DNA from: G963668655 sp963668655
GTDB lineage: Bacteria > Myxococcota_A > SURF-8
DNA length: 64,000 bases
Assembly (NCBI GenBank): GCA_963668655.2
Contig: CAXXPQ010000004.1
Span: forward strand, 744,001-808,000
Direction: 5' to 3'
Shown: piece after piece, positions 8,860 through 17,695 of the stretch
How the letters are laid out: every line of letters begins with the position of its first letter
How positions within the stretch are numbered: the first letter of the stretch is position 1
The notes under the pieces: model-generated
The model's input: only the letters and a program-made list of their open reading frames with translations
Told to the model about the DNA's origin: nothing
Database searches by the model: none
Made by a program: the position numbers and the translations under genes

Positions 8860-9003
8860 CTACTTTCTCGTTGGAATGATTCTTGCATGTTCCATCAACG
8901 TCCATTCCCCGCAGAGATAGCAGATGGAGGTCGCCCTTTCGGCGGTCTCGGAAACTTCGAAAATTTCAGGTTTGTACGCTTTCAGTTCGGTTTCCGTCCG
9001 CAT
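8860..9003 (-). CDS. Small CxxC (zinc-ribbon-like) protein, possibly frameshifted
   Basis: A 47-aa frame starting at ATG 9003 with AGGAG seven bases upstream. It begins MRTETELKAYKPEIFEV and contains CYLCGEW, a typical zinc-knuckle half. The frame stops at 8860 straight after IIPTRK. In the next frame the sequence continues VGMIVVCAKHCNILEKQ and stops at 8810. One extra base near 8861 would therefore restore a roughly 64-aa protein with a second Cys pair (CAKHC). It may be a genuine short protein, a decayed gene or a sequencing indel. The family was not recognised. Confidence 0.5.
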   Translation of the reverse strand: MRTETELKAYKPEIFEVSETAERATSICYLCGEWTLMEHARIIPTRK

Positions 9004-9194
9004 GGCCGTCTCCTGTCTCCCGAACCCGTCGATTCTCAATAAACTGAAAAGAGAGTCTAGCAAACTTCGGGCCAATCCGGACGAAGGGAACGTGATTGGA
9101 TCTTAATCGATTGTTTTCATTCGACTTTCTTCTCATTTCCAACGGGCTTCGAAGGAAATCGGCAAGAAAGGTTTCGGTGGGAAGAATTTCAACT

Positions 9195-9213
9195 CTATGC
9201 ATTTTTTGCATAG
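9195..9213. repeat. Short inverted repeat next to the pil operon terminator
   Basis: CTATGCA and TGCATAG are separated by five T bases. It lies 12 bases beyond the terminator T-run of the pil operon and may be a secondary hairpin or a protein site. No function can be assigned. Confidence 0.45.
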
Positions 9214-9224
9214 AATTGGAAAGC

Positions 9225-9257
9225 AAAAAAAAAGCAGGGCCGCGATGCCCTGCTTTT
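9225..9257 (-). terminator. Rho-independent terminator of the pil/lipoprotein operon
   Basis: On the minus strand the stem AAGCAGGGC (9255-9247) with a six-base loop pairs with GCCCTGCTT (9240-9232). A run of T bases ends at 9225. It lies 30 bases past the stop at 9287. Confidence 0.9.
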
Positions 9258-9286
9258 GACATGTGATGGAAATCGTTCCGTCTTCG

Positions 9287-10459
9287 CTACTCTTCCGAGC
9301 AGAGCTGGTTGTAGCAGGTTGGAATCCAGCTGCACTCCACCGTGAAGTCCTGCATGATTTCTTCCATGGGATTTTCTTCGCATACATCGCCGTAGTAGGC
9401 TTCCCAGTAATTCTCGAAGCAGGTGGTGTATTCATTCAGAAGCGGCGTGCATTCGCACATAGTGGGCCGGACGCTCAACAGGCAGGAACGGCAAACCTGC
9501 AACGGGAACTTATAGGTGTTGCTGCGAACCGTTCCGCCGCCCACATCCTTGGCCACGGCGGTGATCTTGACGGAGATCGTTTCCGGCAAGTGCGGATTGA
9601 CGGTCGCGGTGTCCGGAATGCACATGCCGCTAATGCAGTCGTGATCGATGATCGTGAGGCCGTCCACTATTTGATCGCCGGGGATGCAGTTATCCGTCTC
9701 TCCGGCGCGGCAGACTTCCTTGCACTGAACCGTGTTGTCGGGATTCGTGCCGCAGACATAAGTGGGGCATTCCTTGAAGCCGGGGAGGCATTCCTGACGG
9801 CAGTATCCTTCATTATCCGGTCCCAGATCGCAGGAATAACCTTCCGCGCAACCTTCCCGGAGCGAACATGCATTCATGCACGTTCCGCTGTCGGCGTCGC
9901 AGGCATACCCGGACACGATTCCCCCGGGACAGTCCTCGTCGGTCGTGCAGGCCGTTCCCGCCGGAGGACGCAGCACGGAAAAGGGTTGCATGCTCATGTA
10001 GGAATTGTTCTTGTAAATCTCCGCGATGGCTTTGCGAACGTCGTTCGGGATGATATTGATGGTGGTGATGTACTTGTTCCCCGGATACATCTTGATGTAT
10101 TTGGGGATGTGGATTTTCTCGATGGCATCCCAGTCCGTCGGCAAAGAGTATTCCACCTCGAAATGCTGCACGCGCAACGTATTTCCCTCGCCCTGGCCGA
10201 AAGAGGAATTCTCGGAATTGTCCCGGATGTTCTCCAGGGCAACGTGCAACCGATACATGTCGTTTGGGGAATAGTACTGTCCGACAAGAATATCGTACAT
10301 CCCCCCGCCTTTCCAGACGGCGTTCGTTTCCTGAGGAAACTCGTCCTGCGCGTCACAGGGCAGCATGCCTTTGATGAGCAGGCCGGATTCTTCCTCGATC
10401 GTGCAGGCAGACGAAGCAGCCAGCAGGAATATCAGGGCGGCAAGCTTCCATATCTTCAT
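9287..10459 (-). CDS. Cys-rich lipoprotein at the end of the pil operon
   Basis: A 390-aa protein. The start ATG 10459 has GGAGGA upstream and gives MKIWKLAALIFLLAASSAC, a clean lipobox. The start at 10522 would place about 20 non-signal residues first. The central third holds Cys-rich EGF-like repeats (CTTDEDCPGG, CSLREGCAEGYSC, CLPGFKECPTYVC). The N-terminal half has no cysteines between the lipobox region and those repeats and looks beta-rich. It lies 62 bp after pilQ in the same direction, and a terminator follows, so it is probably cotranscribed with pilMNOPQ. It could be a surface partner of the pilus machine (inference). No named family was recognised. Confidence 0.75.
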   Translation of the reverse strand: MKIWKLAALIFLLAASSACTIEEESGLLIKGMLPCDAQDEFPQETNAVWKGGGMYDILVGQYYSPNDMYRLHVALENIRDNSENSSFGQGEGNTLRVQHFEVEYSLPTDWDAIEKIHIPKYIKMYPGNKYITTINIIPNDVRKAIAEIYKNNSYMSMQPFSVLRPPAGTACTTDEDCPGGIVSGYACDADSGTCMNACSLREGCAEGYSCDLGPDNEGYCRQECLPGFKECPTYVCGTNPDNTVQCKEVCRAGETDNCIPGDQIVDGLTIIDHDCISGMCIPDTATVNPHLPETISVKITAVAKDVGGGTVRSNTYKFPLQVCRSCLLSVRPTMCECTPLLNEYTTCFENYWEAYYGDVCEENPMEEIMQDFTVECSWIPTCYNQLCSEE

Positions 10460-10521
10460 TGTCTTCCTCCAACCACTTCTCGGGTGGGATGTGTAATTTC
10501 CATGCATACGGATACCATCCA

Positions 10522-13410
10522 TTAATCCGCCACCAAGGATGACTGCGACCGGTTGATGATTCGCGGAGTCACGAAAATCAACAATTCGGTTTTCTGGTTC
10601 GACTGCGTTTTGTTTTTGAAGAGATAGCCGAGAACCGGGATGCGTTTCAGGAACGGCACGCCGAATTCCTTCACGGTGTTTTTCTTTGTGTAAATACCGC
10701 CGATAACGGTGGTCTCGCCCGTACGAACCAGAACTTCGGTGGAAGCCTGCTTATTCACGATGGCCGGATCGCCCAACGCATTGGTGCGAGAAAAGTCCGG
10801 TTCTTCCTTCATGATGTTGAGCTTCATGATGATGCTGCCGTCCGCCGTGATATGGGGAGTGACTTTGAGACGAAGCTTGGCATTGACCATTTTGGATACC
10901 GGCACGCCGGCAACGGACAGCGACATGATGGGAATCCGAAGTCCCTGTTCGATGGTGGCTTCCTTGTTGTCCAGGGTGGAAATTCTCGGCGAGGAAATGA
11001 TCTTGATTTTACCGCTGGATTCCAACGCCGTGAGCCGCAGGGTCAGATTGTGGGTGTTCTGGGCGTTACCCAGTGTGATTCCAAGACCCATCGCCGCGCT
11101 GCTCGTGGTGGGTGTGTTGACAACCCAGTTCGGGGGCTGATTTGCATTCGGCAGTCCCGGGTGCGATGCATAGTCCTGGGCGCCCGCAATACCGAAATTG
11201 GCCGGATAAGCCAAGCCCGTGGGATTACCCGTCTGTTCGCTCATGGTGTAGTAGCCGCCCCACTGGATGCCCCATCCCAGTTCGTTGGTGACATCCGCCT
11301 CCACGATCTTCGCTTCGATCATGACCTGGGGAGTCTGGAGATCCAATTTCGAAATAAGAGATTCCGCCTTGGCCAGAACTTCATCGATATCCTTGACGAT
11401 GATGACGTTGGTTCGCTCGTCGAAATTCACGGTTCCGCGATTGGAAAGCAGATCCCGCACTTTCGGCAGCAGCATTTTCGCTTCCGAATAGCTGACCGGA
11501 ATCAGGCGAACCGACAGAGGTTCCAGTTCCCGCTGCGCCTTGAGTTGATTGATTCGCATTTCCCGCTCACGCTGGAGCACGGCCAGCGGAGCCACGCGAA
11601 TGATGTTTCCTTGCCGTTCCTTGCCCAAGCCCTTCGAACGAAGGATGATATCCAAAGCCTGTTGCCAGGGAACGTTCAGCAGACGGACCGTCACGGTTCC
11701 CCGAACGTTATCGGAGGTGATGATATTCAGCTTGCTGACATCCGCGATCAGGCGCAAAACATCCAGAATATCCGTGTTCTTCAGTTCCAGAGAGATTCTC
11801 TGGCCCGCGGCGGTGGCCGTTTTCGACGCTTCGGAGATCGGAGCCAGAGCCCCCGAGACCCCGGCCGCTTCTCCAGGCTGGTACTCGATAATGGTTTCAC
11901 CGCTCTCGTTGAGACTGATGCGCCCCGTTCCGGCGGGAACCTCGGCCAGACTTTCATCCGCCTTTCGATCGAATTCCCAGGTCAACACGCCGTTATTCGT
12001 GGAAATCCGGTTCGGCGTCTCGTAACGGGTCTGCACGACGATCTTGACCGTGTTCGTGTCCTTATCCGCCACGTAGCTGCTGATGAGGCTGACGGGACTG
12101 TCGAATTCGCTCGTATCCAGACTCTGTTCAAGATGTTCCGGAATATCGGCCTTGGGAATTTCAAGAACGAACTGATCCTTGCTTTCCTCGGTCAGCTTGT
12201 AATCGGGAATCTTGTCGATGTTGATTTCGATCGTGGAGGCTTTGGAACGGTGCTTGAAATCGATTCCCTGGATCTTCGCCAGTTCTTTCGCGGTTTCTTC
12301 CGTTTCGACGATCGGTTTCAACTCCGAAGGAACCGGAACGGAGACCATGGGTTCGGCAACCAGATTTTCACGAACGGATTCCTTGACCGGCGCTTCCCGC
12401 TCGATCAGCTTCTCTTTTTCCGCAGCCGCGACACGGGTTTCGGCCGGAATGGACGCCGCTTGATGAAGGGAAACCAGAATTCGGTTCTTTTTCATCTTCA
12501 AGTCGAAATCGGGGAGATACTTTTTCAGATCCAGAACGATGCGGAGTTTGTCCTTATGACTGCCGAGCCGAACGTTCTCGACGAATTCCCCATCTCCCTT
12601 CAAGGTCTTTCTTTGGGTTTTGTTTCGAACGCCGTAGAGATCGATGACCATGCGATCCGGATTGCAAAGGCGAAGGACTTCGTAACTGCCTTTGGCCAGA
12701 TGACCGCGTGCGGAAAGTTTCAGGGCCACGCCTTCGCCGTCCGGAACGACCGCAACGGAACGCAGTTTGGCTTTCGATTTCTTGCCTTCGTAAGGAGTCA
12801 GAAGCTGAGGTTCCCCATCCTTACAGATCGGTTCCTCGACAACCGGAGTCGCGACGACGACAGGTTCCTCGACGGCCGTGGCCGGGGCTTCTTCCGTTTT
12901 CTCTTCCGCTTTCGCCTCGGCGGCGACGGTTTCCGAAGCTTCCTTCGCGTCGGAAACGACGGGGGTGAATCCGGCCGGATGCTCGACACGAAGAACCAGG
13001 CGCTTTTCTTCCTCGCGCACGACGAACTCGGCGTCCTTGTCGAATCCGATCATGATCCTGGCGACATTCTGTCCCCTGGATTTGAACTGATTCGTGGCGA
13101 TGACATTAATCAAACCGTTGTTGATTTCCGTCATCGCCTCGATTCCACCGATCTTCGCCTTGTTGAAATCGACCAGCACCCGCTGGGGATCGCTCATGCG
13201 ATAGACGCTGTAGATCGGTTTCGTCGTGACGTCAATGGAAATATCCGTCGCCTTTTCGCGCACGTCCACATCCAGCGATGTCAGCTCATTGATTGCCGGT
13301 GGAGCGGCCTTCGAAACCGGACCGAGCCCCGCTTTCGTGGATGCGCATCCCGCCAGGGCGGTGGCCAACAGAAACATCATTGCCGTTCGTATGATGAGTA
13401 ACATCATCAT
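10522..13410 (-). CDS. pilQ: Type IV pilus secretin PilQ
   Basis: A 962-aa outer-membrane secretin through which the pilus emerges. The signal peptide ends in ATALAGC, a lipobox, so it is a lipoprotein secretin. Three tandem ATGs occur at 13410, 13407 and 13404. GGAGAGA abuts the first, so the second or third ATG may be used. AMIN-type peptidoglycan-binding segments occur in the N-terminal half (for example VYRMSDPQRVLVDF near residue 68 and again near 240). An STN/secretin short domain (about 560-640) contains ITSDNVRGTVTVRLLNVPW. The secretin N1-type domain and the C-terminal secretin barrel follow (GGIYTKKNTVKEFGVPFLKR near residue 905). It is the last core gene of pilMNOPQ. Confidence 0.95.
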   Translation of the reverse strand: MMMLLIIRTAMMFLLATALAGCASTKAGLGPVSKAAPPAINELTSLDVDVREKATDISIDVTTKPIYSVYRMSDPQRVLVDFNKAKIGGIEAMTEINNGLINVIATNQFKSRGQNVARIMIGFDKDAEFVVREEEKRLVLRVEHPAGFTPVVSDAKEASETVAAEAKAEEKTEEAPATAVEEPVVVATPVVEEPICKDGEPQLLTPYEGKKSKAKLRSVAVVPDGEGVALKLSARGHLAKGSYEVLRLCNPDRMVIDLYGVRNKTQRKTLKGDGEFVENVRLGSHKDKLRIVLDLKKYLPDFDLKMKKNRILVSLHQAASIPAETRVAAAEKEKLIEREAPVKESVRENLVAEPMVSVPVPSELKPIVETEETAKELAKIQGIDFKHRSKASTIEINIDKIPDYKLTEESKDQFVLEIPKADIPEHLEQSLDTSEFDSPVSLISSYVADKDTNTVKIVVQTRYETPNRISTNNGVLTWEFDRKADESLAEVPAGTGRISLNESGETIIEYQPGEAAGVSGALAPISEASKTATAAGQRISLELKNTDILDVLRLIADVSKLNIITSDNVRGTVTVRLLNVPWQQALDIILRSKGLGKERQGNIIRVAPLAVLQREREMRINQLKAQRELEPLSVRLIPVSYSEAKMLLPKVRDLLSNRGTVNFDERTNVIIVKDIDEVLAKAESLISKLDLQTPQVMIEAKIVEADVTNELGWGIQWGGYYTMSEQTGNPTGLAYPANFGIAGAQDYASHPGLPNANQPPNWVVNTPTTSSAAMGLGITLGNAQNTHNLTLRLTALESSGKIKIISSPRISTLDNKEATIEQGLRIPIMSLSVAGVPVSKMVNAKLRLKVTPHITADGSIIMKLNIMKEEPDFSRTNALGDPAIVNKQASTEVLVRTGETTVIGGIYTKKNTVKEFGVPFLKRIPVLGYLFKNKTQSNQKTELLIFVTPRIINRSQSSLVAD

Positions 13411-13509
13411 TCTCTCCTCGTTGGAAAGATCGCGTTTCCGATCAACTATCGTCTATCGCTCAAGTTGCGTAAAACCTGAAAAAACCTCGATGAATCCACC
13501 GGAGCGGCC

Positions 13510-14109
13510 TCACTGGGCCTCACCGAAATCCGGCTCCAGCATTTCCTGGTCGCTTGCCCGGATCGTCTTTACCGGCAGTTTCAGTTCAACCATATTCTCA
13601 ACACTGGTGCCGTCCGGCATCAGTGATTTCTCCAAAATGACAATGGCGTCTCGCTTGATCTTGACCACTTTTCCCCAGTTTCGTCCGATCAGCGTTCCGT
13701 TTTTGACGAGATAGGTCTTCCCGTCCGGGGCCTGCACCAGGGCCGTGGGAGAACTGACTCCCCAAATGACGGCTTTGACGGAAAAAGAACTGACTTCGTA
13801 ATTCTGCAAGGGGGTCAGAATGGTCGTGTCCTTCTCCAACAGATCCTGACCGCCCACTTCCTCGAAGATGGAACGGAACGGATCCCGTTTCCCGATCGAA
13901 GTGTAGACGTAATCATCGGTGACCGCGGCCACAGCCTTCGTATCCGCCGGGGCCGCCTTCTCTTCGGCATCGGCTTTTTTGGTTTTCTGCTTGCTGGTCT
14001 GAATCTTCACGTCGCTTTCACAGGCGAACGCGATCATGGCCAGAGCGAGAATCGCGGCAATCATTTTCAACCCATGTATGAATCGCATATTTTCCATTGT
14101 TCGAGCCAT
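13510..14109 (-). CDS. pilP: Type IV pilus assembly lipoprotein PilP
   Basis: A 199-aa inner-membrane lipoprotein that links the PilN/PilO pair to PilQ. The start at ATG 14109 (MARTMENMRF) has AAAGGG upstream and precedes the hydrophobic segment IAAILALAMIAFAC, a lipobox. An earlier ATG at 14127 overlaps the pilO stop and is also possible. The family signature GKRDPFRSIF occurs near residue 90, followed by the beta-rich HR domain (LVQAPDGKTYLVKNGTLIG). Gene order and size match known pilP genes. The gap to pilQ is 99 bp. Confidence 0.92.
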   Translation of the reverse strand: MARTMENMRFIHGLKMIAAILALAMIAFACESDVKIQTSKQKTKKADAEEKAAPADTKAVAAVTDDYVYTSIGKRDPFRSIFEEVGGQDLLEKDTTILTPLQNYEVSSFSVKAVIWGVSSPTALVQAPDGKTYLVKNGTLIGRNWGKVVKIKRDAIVILEKSLMPDGTSVENMVELKLPVKTIRASDQEMLEPDFGEAQ

Positions 14110-14123
14110 TCTCGGTCCCTTTC

Positions 14124-14735
14124 TCATTTTTTCTTGCCCGGTTTTCTCGGAGAACTCTTGGAAATGAACCGGAACGTCGTGGCGACGCATGTCGCGGAAA
14201 GGACCTTTTTCTTCGAAGCGGCGTTCTTTCGGGACGAATCGATCTTGAAGCTGAAATTATCGATGTTCACGATACGCGACAACTTCCCGACTGCATCGAA
14301 AAAGTTCGTGATTTCATTGTAGCTTCCCTGCAACTGGAGTTGCACGGGCACCCGAGCGTAAAAATCCTGGGGAACCTCGGGTTTGGGGTGGAACTTCAGG
14401 ATGTCCAAACCGGATTTCTTTGCGAGCGAGCTGATTTTCTGAAGCAACGAAGGAATTTCGCTCCGATTCGGCAGCAGTTTCAGCGCCCGTTGAAGATCCT
14501 GGTTGAGTTTTTCGACTTCTCTTTTATATTGGGAAAGATCGCTTACCATTTTCTTCTTTTCGGACAGATCGAACTCAAGCTGCTGGATGTTGCGTTGTAC
14601 CTTCTCCACCTGCTCGTTTTGCGGGGAGAGCACCAGCATGTAAAAAGCGCCGACAATCACGCCGCAGATGACGATCACTCCCAGAACTTTCTGCAGCATG
14701 GGAATTCTGGAAAATCTGTCGAGAAAAGCCTCCAT
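14124..14735 (-). CDS. pilO: Type IV pilus inner-membrane assembly protein PilO
   Basis: A 203-aa bitopic protein. A short cytoplasmic N-terminus (MEAFLDRFSRIP) is followed by a membrane helix at about residues 15-35. A long coiled coil (about 38-90) follows, rich in Glu, Lys and Gln. The C-terminal ferredoxin-like domain contains FYARVPVQLQLQGSYNEITNF, as in other PilO proteins. It pairs with PilN in the alignment subcomplex. The C-terminus is unusually basic (SPRKPGKKK). The gene starts 28 bp after pilN. Confidence 0.92.
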   Translation of the reverse strand: MEAFLDRFSRIPMLQKVLGVIVICGVIVGAFYMLVLSPQNEQVEKVQRNIQQLEFDLSEKKKMVSDLSQYKREVEKLNQDLQRALKLLPNRSEIPSLLQKISSLAKKSGLDILKFHPKPEVPQDFYARVPVQLQLQGSYNEITNFFDAVGKLSRIVNIDNFSFKIDSSRKNAASKKKVLSATCVATTFRFISKSSPRKPGKKK

Positions 14736-14763
14736 CGTCAGCTCCTATGGCTTGACCTGCCTT

Positions 14764-15318
14764 TTACGTGCGCGGCAGTTTGTATTTGCAGTTGATCGCG
14801 AAGCTCATGACCGGAGCACTGCTGCTCTTGTCCTTCGACTGGGTGATCGACACCAGTACGACGTTCTGGAAATACTTCGATGATTCCAGATTCTTCATGA
14901 AAACCGCGATTTCTTTATTGTCCGTTGCAAAACCGGTCATTTTCAATGCGTCTTTGCTTTGCACCAGATCTTTGAGCCAGACCTTTTTCGGAATCACGGT
15001 GCTCAGTTCGTCAAGAACCCGAACGGGCCCGCTCTTTCCCTTCTGGAGAAGCTGAATGATTCCAAGCTTTTTCTGTAAATTCTTTTTCTTGGCCTGAATC
15101 GTGTTGATGTCGCCGATCAATTCGGAAAGTCGTTTCATTTCCGCCTGAATGTCGGCCTTTTTTTTCTGCAGGACGGAAATGCGCTGCTCGCCGGAATTGT
15201 AAATGGAGTATAGCAGCAGCCCCATGCCGACAAGGATCAGGACGAACAATACGATTTCTCGCTGCCCCGCCCCACGCTTTTTGGCCTGTTTGACAGGTAA
15301 AAGGTTTATTCGAATCAT
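14764..15318 (-). CDS. pilN: Type IV pilus inner-membrane assembly protein PilN
   Basis: A 184-aa protein beginning MIRINLLPVKQAKKR. The INLLP motif is the conserved peptide that binds PilM. A membrane helix lies at about residues 23-42 and a coiled coil at 45-85. A ferredoxin-like periplasmic domain follows. The start overlaps the pilM stop as TGATG, which indicates translational coupling of the interacting pair. Confidence 0.95.
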   Translation of the reverse strand: MIRINLLPVKQAKKRGAGQREIVLFVLILVGMGLLLYSIYNSGEQRISVLQKKKADIQAEMKRLSELIGDINTIQAKKKNLQKKLGIIQLLQKGKSGPVRVLDELSTVIPKKVWLKDLVQSKDALKMTGFATDNKEIAVFMKNLESSKYFQNVVLVSITQSKDKSSSAPVMSFAINCKYKLPRT

Positions 15319-16373
15319 CAGTCGTCAAACCTCCGCAAACCTAGGCCGACGGCAACCGCTGCCATCGGGGCAACACTGCGAATGAACGCCGTATCGAAGA
15401 TCTTGTCGTTGATACTGATATTTTTAAAGGGGTCGAAGACCTCCACCGAGATTCCGGCCCGACTTTCCAAAACCTTTTGCAGAGAGGAAATCTTGGACGT
15501 TCCGCCGCAGATGTACAACTTGGAAATGTCATTTTCCTGATTCGTCGCGGAGAAGAACTCCAGAGAACGCTTGATTTCGGAAGTCAGATTGTCCGCCACT
15601 TCCTGGATCACCCGCTCGACTTCCTGGGGAATCACCGAATCGGCGTCCACGCCCTGCTCTCCGCCGATCTTCAAATCCTCGGCTTCCTCGTAACTCAGAT
15701 TGAGCTGCTTCTGAATCTCTTCCGTAAACTGGTTGCCGCCGATGGTGATATCCCGGGTGAAGGTCGTCATGCCGCCCGCGATGACCACGATGTTCGTGAC
15801 CGAAGCCCCGATGTTCACCAGGGCGATGGTTTCGTCCGGCGGAAGGGAATGGCTGGCCTCGAAAGCGTTTTCCACCGCGAAGGCATCCACATCGACGATG
15901 GCGGGCGTCAAGCCGGCCTCGGAAACCACGGCGGCGTAATCGTAAATCATGTCCTTTTTGCCGGCCACCAGCAGGACATCCATCTGCCCCTGCTCGCTGC
16001 CCTGGGGATTCAGGATCTGGACATCCACGTTCACGTCATTGATGTCGAAGGGGATGTATTGCTCGGCTTCCCACTGAATGGAATTTTCCAGTTCGGCCTT
16101 GGTCATCTGGGGCAGGGAGATTTTCTTGATAATCACCGAATGCCCGGCGATGGAAAGAGCGCATTCCTTGGTTTTGATGGCCTGGGAGCTGATAAGGCGG
16201 CGGATCGCATCCACCACGGCGCCGGAATTCATCAACGCCCGGTCCACAATCGTCTGTGGAGGAAGCGGAGCGATTCCGAAGTTCACCAGCTCGTATCCTT
16301 TCTTGCTCTTTTTCAGGTTGATGACCTTGATGGAGCTTGAGCCGATATCCAATCCGATCAAACCTTTGGCCAT
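15318..16373 (-). CDS. pilM: Type IV pilus ATPase-fold assembly protein PilM
   Basis: A 351-aa cytoplasmic actin/FtsA-fold protein. The N-terminal phosphate-binding loop is LIGLDIGSSSIKVI (residues 5-18). A second phosphate loop region, ALVNIGASVTNIVVI, lies near residues 184-198. An adenosine-binding motif, LYICGGTSKISSL, lies near residue 287. It binds the INLLP tail of PilN and tethers the alignment complex to the cytoplasmic motors. It is the first pil gene of the operon, 46 bp after the xre regulator gene. Confidence 0.95.
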   Translation of the reverse strand: MAKGLIGLDIGSSSIKVINLKKSKKGYELVNFGIAPLPPQTIVDRALMNSGAVVDAIRRLISSQAIKTKECALSIAGHSVIIKKISLPQMTKAELENSIQWEAEQYIPFDINDVNVDVQILNPQGSEQGQMDVLLVAGKKDMIYDYAAVVSEAGLTPAIVDVDAFAVENAFEASHSLPPDETIALVNIGASVTNIVVIAGGMTTFTRDITIGGNQFTEEIQKQLNLSYEEAEDLKIGGEQGVDADSVIPQEVERVIQEVADNLTSEIKRSLEFFSATNQENDISKLYICGGTSKISSLQKVLESRAGISVEVFDPFKNISINDKIFDTAFIRSVAPMAAVAVGLGLRRFDD

Positions 16374-16419
16374 AGCCGATCCTTCCTAATGAAAACTCCT
16401 TGACTCGGAGAATCGTTTC

Positions 16420-16632
16420 TCATTGCATCCCAGACGGCTGCTCCTCATTGAACACGCTATCTTTGTCATCCAGACTAAGACCCAGAGCGAAAATGATTTT
16501 TCTCATGGTGTCCATGCGACAGGCTTTCCCGTTCTCAACCCGGTCGATGGTCAGAACCGACAAGCCGGAACGGCGCGCCAGTTCCGCCTTGCTCATGAGT
16601 TTCTGTTCTCGGATCTTTTTCACATTATTCAT
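16420..16632 (-). CDS. XRE-family helix-turn-helix regulator upstream of pilM
   Basis: A 70-aa DNA-binding protein. The start ATG 16632 is preferred over 16689 because the longer version would run into the -10 box at 16681-16686; GGAG precedes 16632. The HTH_3 core reads MSKAELARRSGLSVLTIDRV at about residues 13-32, then MRKIIFALGLSLDD. The protein is essentially only the HTH domain. Its position in front of pilM, 46 bp away in the same direction, suggests local control of pilus genes. A perfect dyad at 16725-16755 is a candidate autoregulatory operator. Confidence 0.85.
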   Translation of the reverse strand: MNNVKKIREQKLMSKAELARRSGLSVLTIDRVENGKACRMDTMRKIIFALGLSLDDKDSVFNEEQPSGMQ

Positions 16633-16680
16633 GCCCAACGTCTCCGTCAGTTCAGGCCAATTTTCTTCCCGTTGAGCGCA

Positions 16681-16709
16681 ATCTTGCAATATTTTATCCG
16701 AAATGTCAA
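16681..16709 (-). promoter_or_regulatory. Putative promoter of the xre-pil operon
   Basis: Minus-strand TTGACA (16709-16704) is a perfect -35. The sequence 17 bp on, CAAGAT (16686-16681), is a weak -10. Transcription would start near 16674, about 40 bases before ATG 16632. The weak -10 is consistent with an activator-dependent promoter, and the dyad at 16725-16755 lies just upstream of the -35. Confidence 0.55.
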
Positions 16710-16724
16710 GAAAATTTCTATTTT

Positions 16725-16755
16725 TTAGACCTAATTAACTATAATTTAGGTCTAA
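16725..16755. promoter_or_regulatory. Perfect 10-bp dyad (candidate Xre operator)
   Basis: TTAGACCTAA (16725-16734) and TTAGGTCTAA (16746-16755) are exact inverted repeats separated by 11 AT-rich bases. The dyad begins 16 bp upstream of the pil operon -35 box. Confidence 0.6.
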
Positions 16756-16973
16756 CTAACTTTTAAGGATTCCCTGAATCTATCGTCGATATTCTAAAGA
16801 AAAATCCGAAAAACTCAAGAAATTTCTTCATGTTATTTACTGTATGCTTTCATAACACAATCCGAATCACCGCCGCCGGGCCGGTGAAATATATTTAAAA
16901 TATTACAAAATATCAGATAACTTCGTAAAGTTTTTAAAGGGGATCCAAGACGAAAAGGAGGAAAAAGCGGACG

Positions 16974-17612
16974 TCACATGATGGTGTCTCGTCCCAACCC
17001 CGCCGTACGGGCCAATGCATCAGAGAGCAGCCACCCGATCATGGCCAGGCACTCCATGTCCAGATAGCGTTCCGCCCGGCGCTCGAAGCAAAGGGTGCAG
17101 GTGCTGGGAAATTCCTCGTCGGAATCATTGAACAGCAACAATATGGGGACGCGCGGCAGGGCCTGGAAGCGGCTCACCACCTGATAGGGCAGCGATTCCT
17201 CTATCGGCAGCCCTTCCATCTTTTTACATGCCGCCTGCAGCGATTCCATTCGTCCGGAGAAATTCCGGGCCACGGGAGATTCCGCATTGCCGGCAAACCC
17301 GCCCACGAACGGCGCTGCGTCGCGGAATTCCCGATAGGTCACCCATTCCATTCCGTTTGCCGGCGGCGAATCCGGACAGAGTGTGACATATTTCGTCAAA
17401 GTCACGATCACGGCATGGCTGGGACGCTTTCCGGAAGACGTTTCGATTCCGCTTCCGGACACCCGATAGAGTTTTCCCAAGAGCGGAACGAGCAGGGCGG
17501 ATCCATCGTATTCCACGTCGAGAACCGACGCCAGGCGAGCCAGATCCCGTTCTCCGATCTGACGGATATAGTTGCGATAGGTTTCCTCGAACACGGGATT
17601 CTTGTCCGACAT
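16974..17612 (-). CDS. DUF3786 domain protein
   Basis: A 212-aa soluble protein. The pattern fits DUF3786 as I remember it: an N-terminal helical stretch, then a beta segment ending in LLGKLYRVS, a central TYREFRDAAPFVGGFAGN segment, and a C-terminal FERRAERYLDMECLAMIGWLL. The function of the family is unknown. It is mainly found in anaerobic Deltaproteobacteria and relatives, often near cobalamin or corrinoid genes, although none is adjacent here. Two cysteines (CTLC) lie near residue 173. AGGACAGG precedes the ATG at 17612, and a TTGACC/TATGAA promoter lies at 17667-17695. Confidence 0.7.
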   Translation of the reverse strand: MSDKNPVFEETYRNYIRQIGERDLARLASVLDVEYDGSALLVPLLGKLYRVSGSGIETSSGKRPSHAVIVTLTKYVTLCPDSPPANGMEWVTYREFRDAAPFVGGFAGNAESPVARNFSGRMESLQAACKKMEGLPIEESLPYQVVSRFQALPRVPILLLFNDSDEEFPSTCTLCFERRAERYLDMECLAMIGWLLSDALARTAGLGRDTIM

Positions 17613-17666
17613 TTGCCTGTCCTTTCCTGATACGGCTTCGAAAGCATATCTCCATCGGCCTTTCCA

Positions 17667-17695
17667 TTCATACCCGCGGAGAGTCGCAGGGTCAA
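17667..17695 (-). promoter_or_regulatory. Promoter of the DUF3786 gene
   Basis: Minus-strand TTGACC (17695-17690) and TATGAA (17672-17667) are separated by 17 bp, about 55 bases before the ATG at 17612. Confidence 0.5.

Noticed and set aside
10852..13401. 849-aa open frame on the plus strand opposite pilQ
   Set aside because: The pilQ frame has a signal peptide, AMIN and secretin domains. The opposite frame has no ribosome site or recognisable domain and is a codon-bias shadow.
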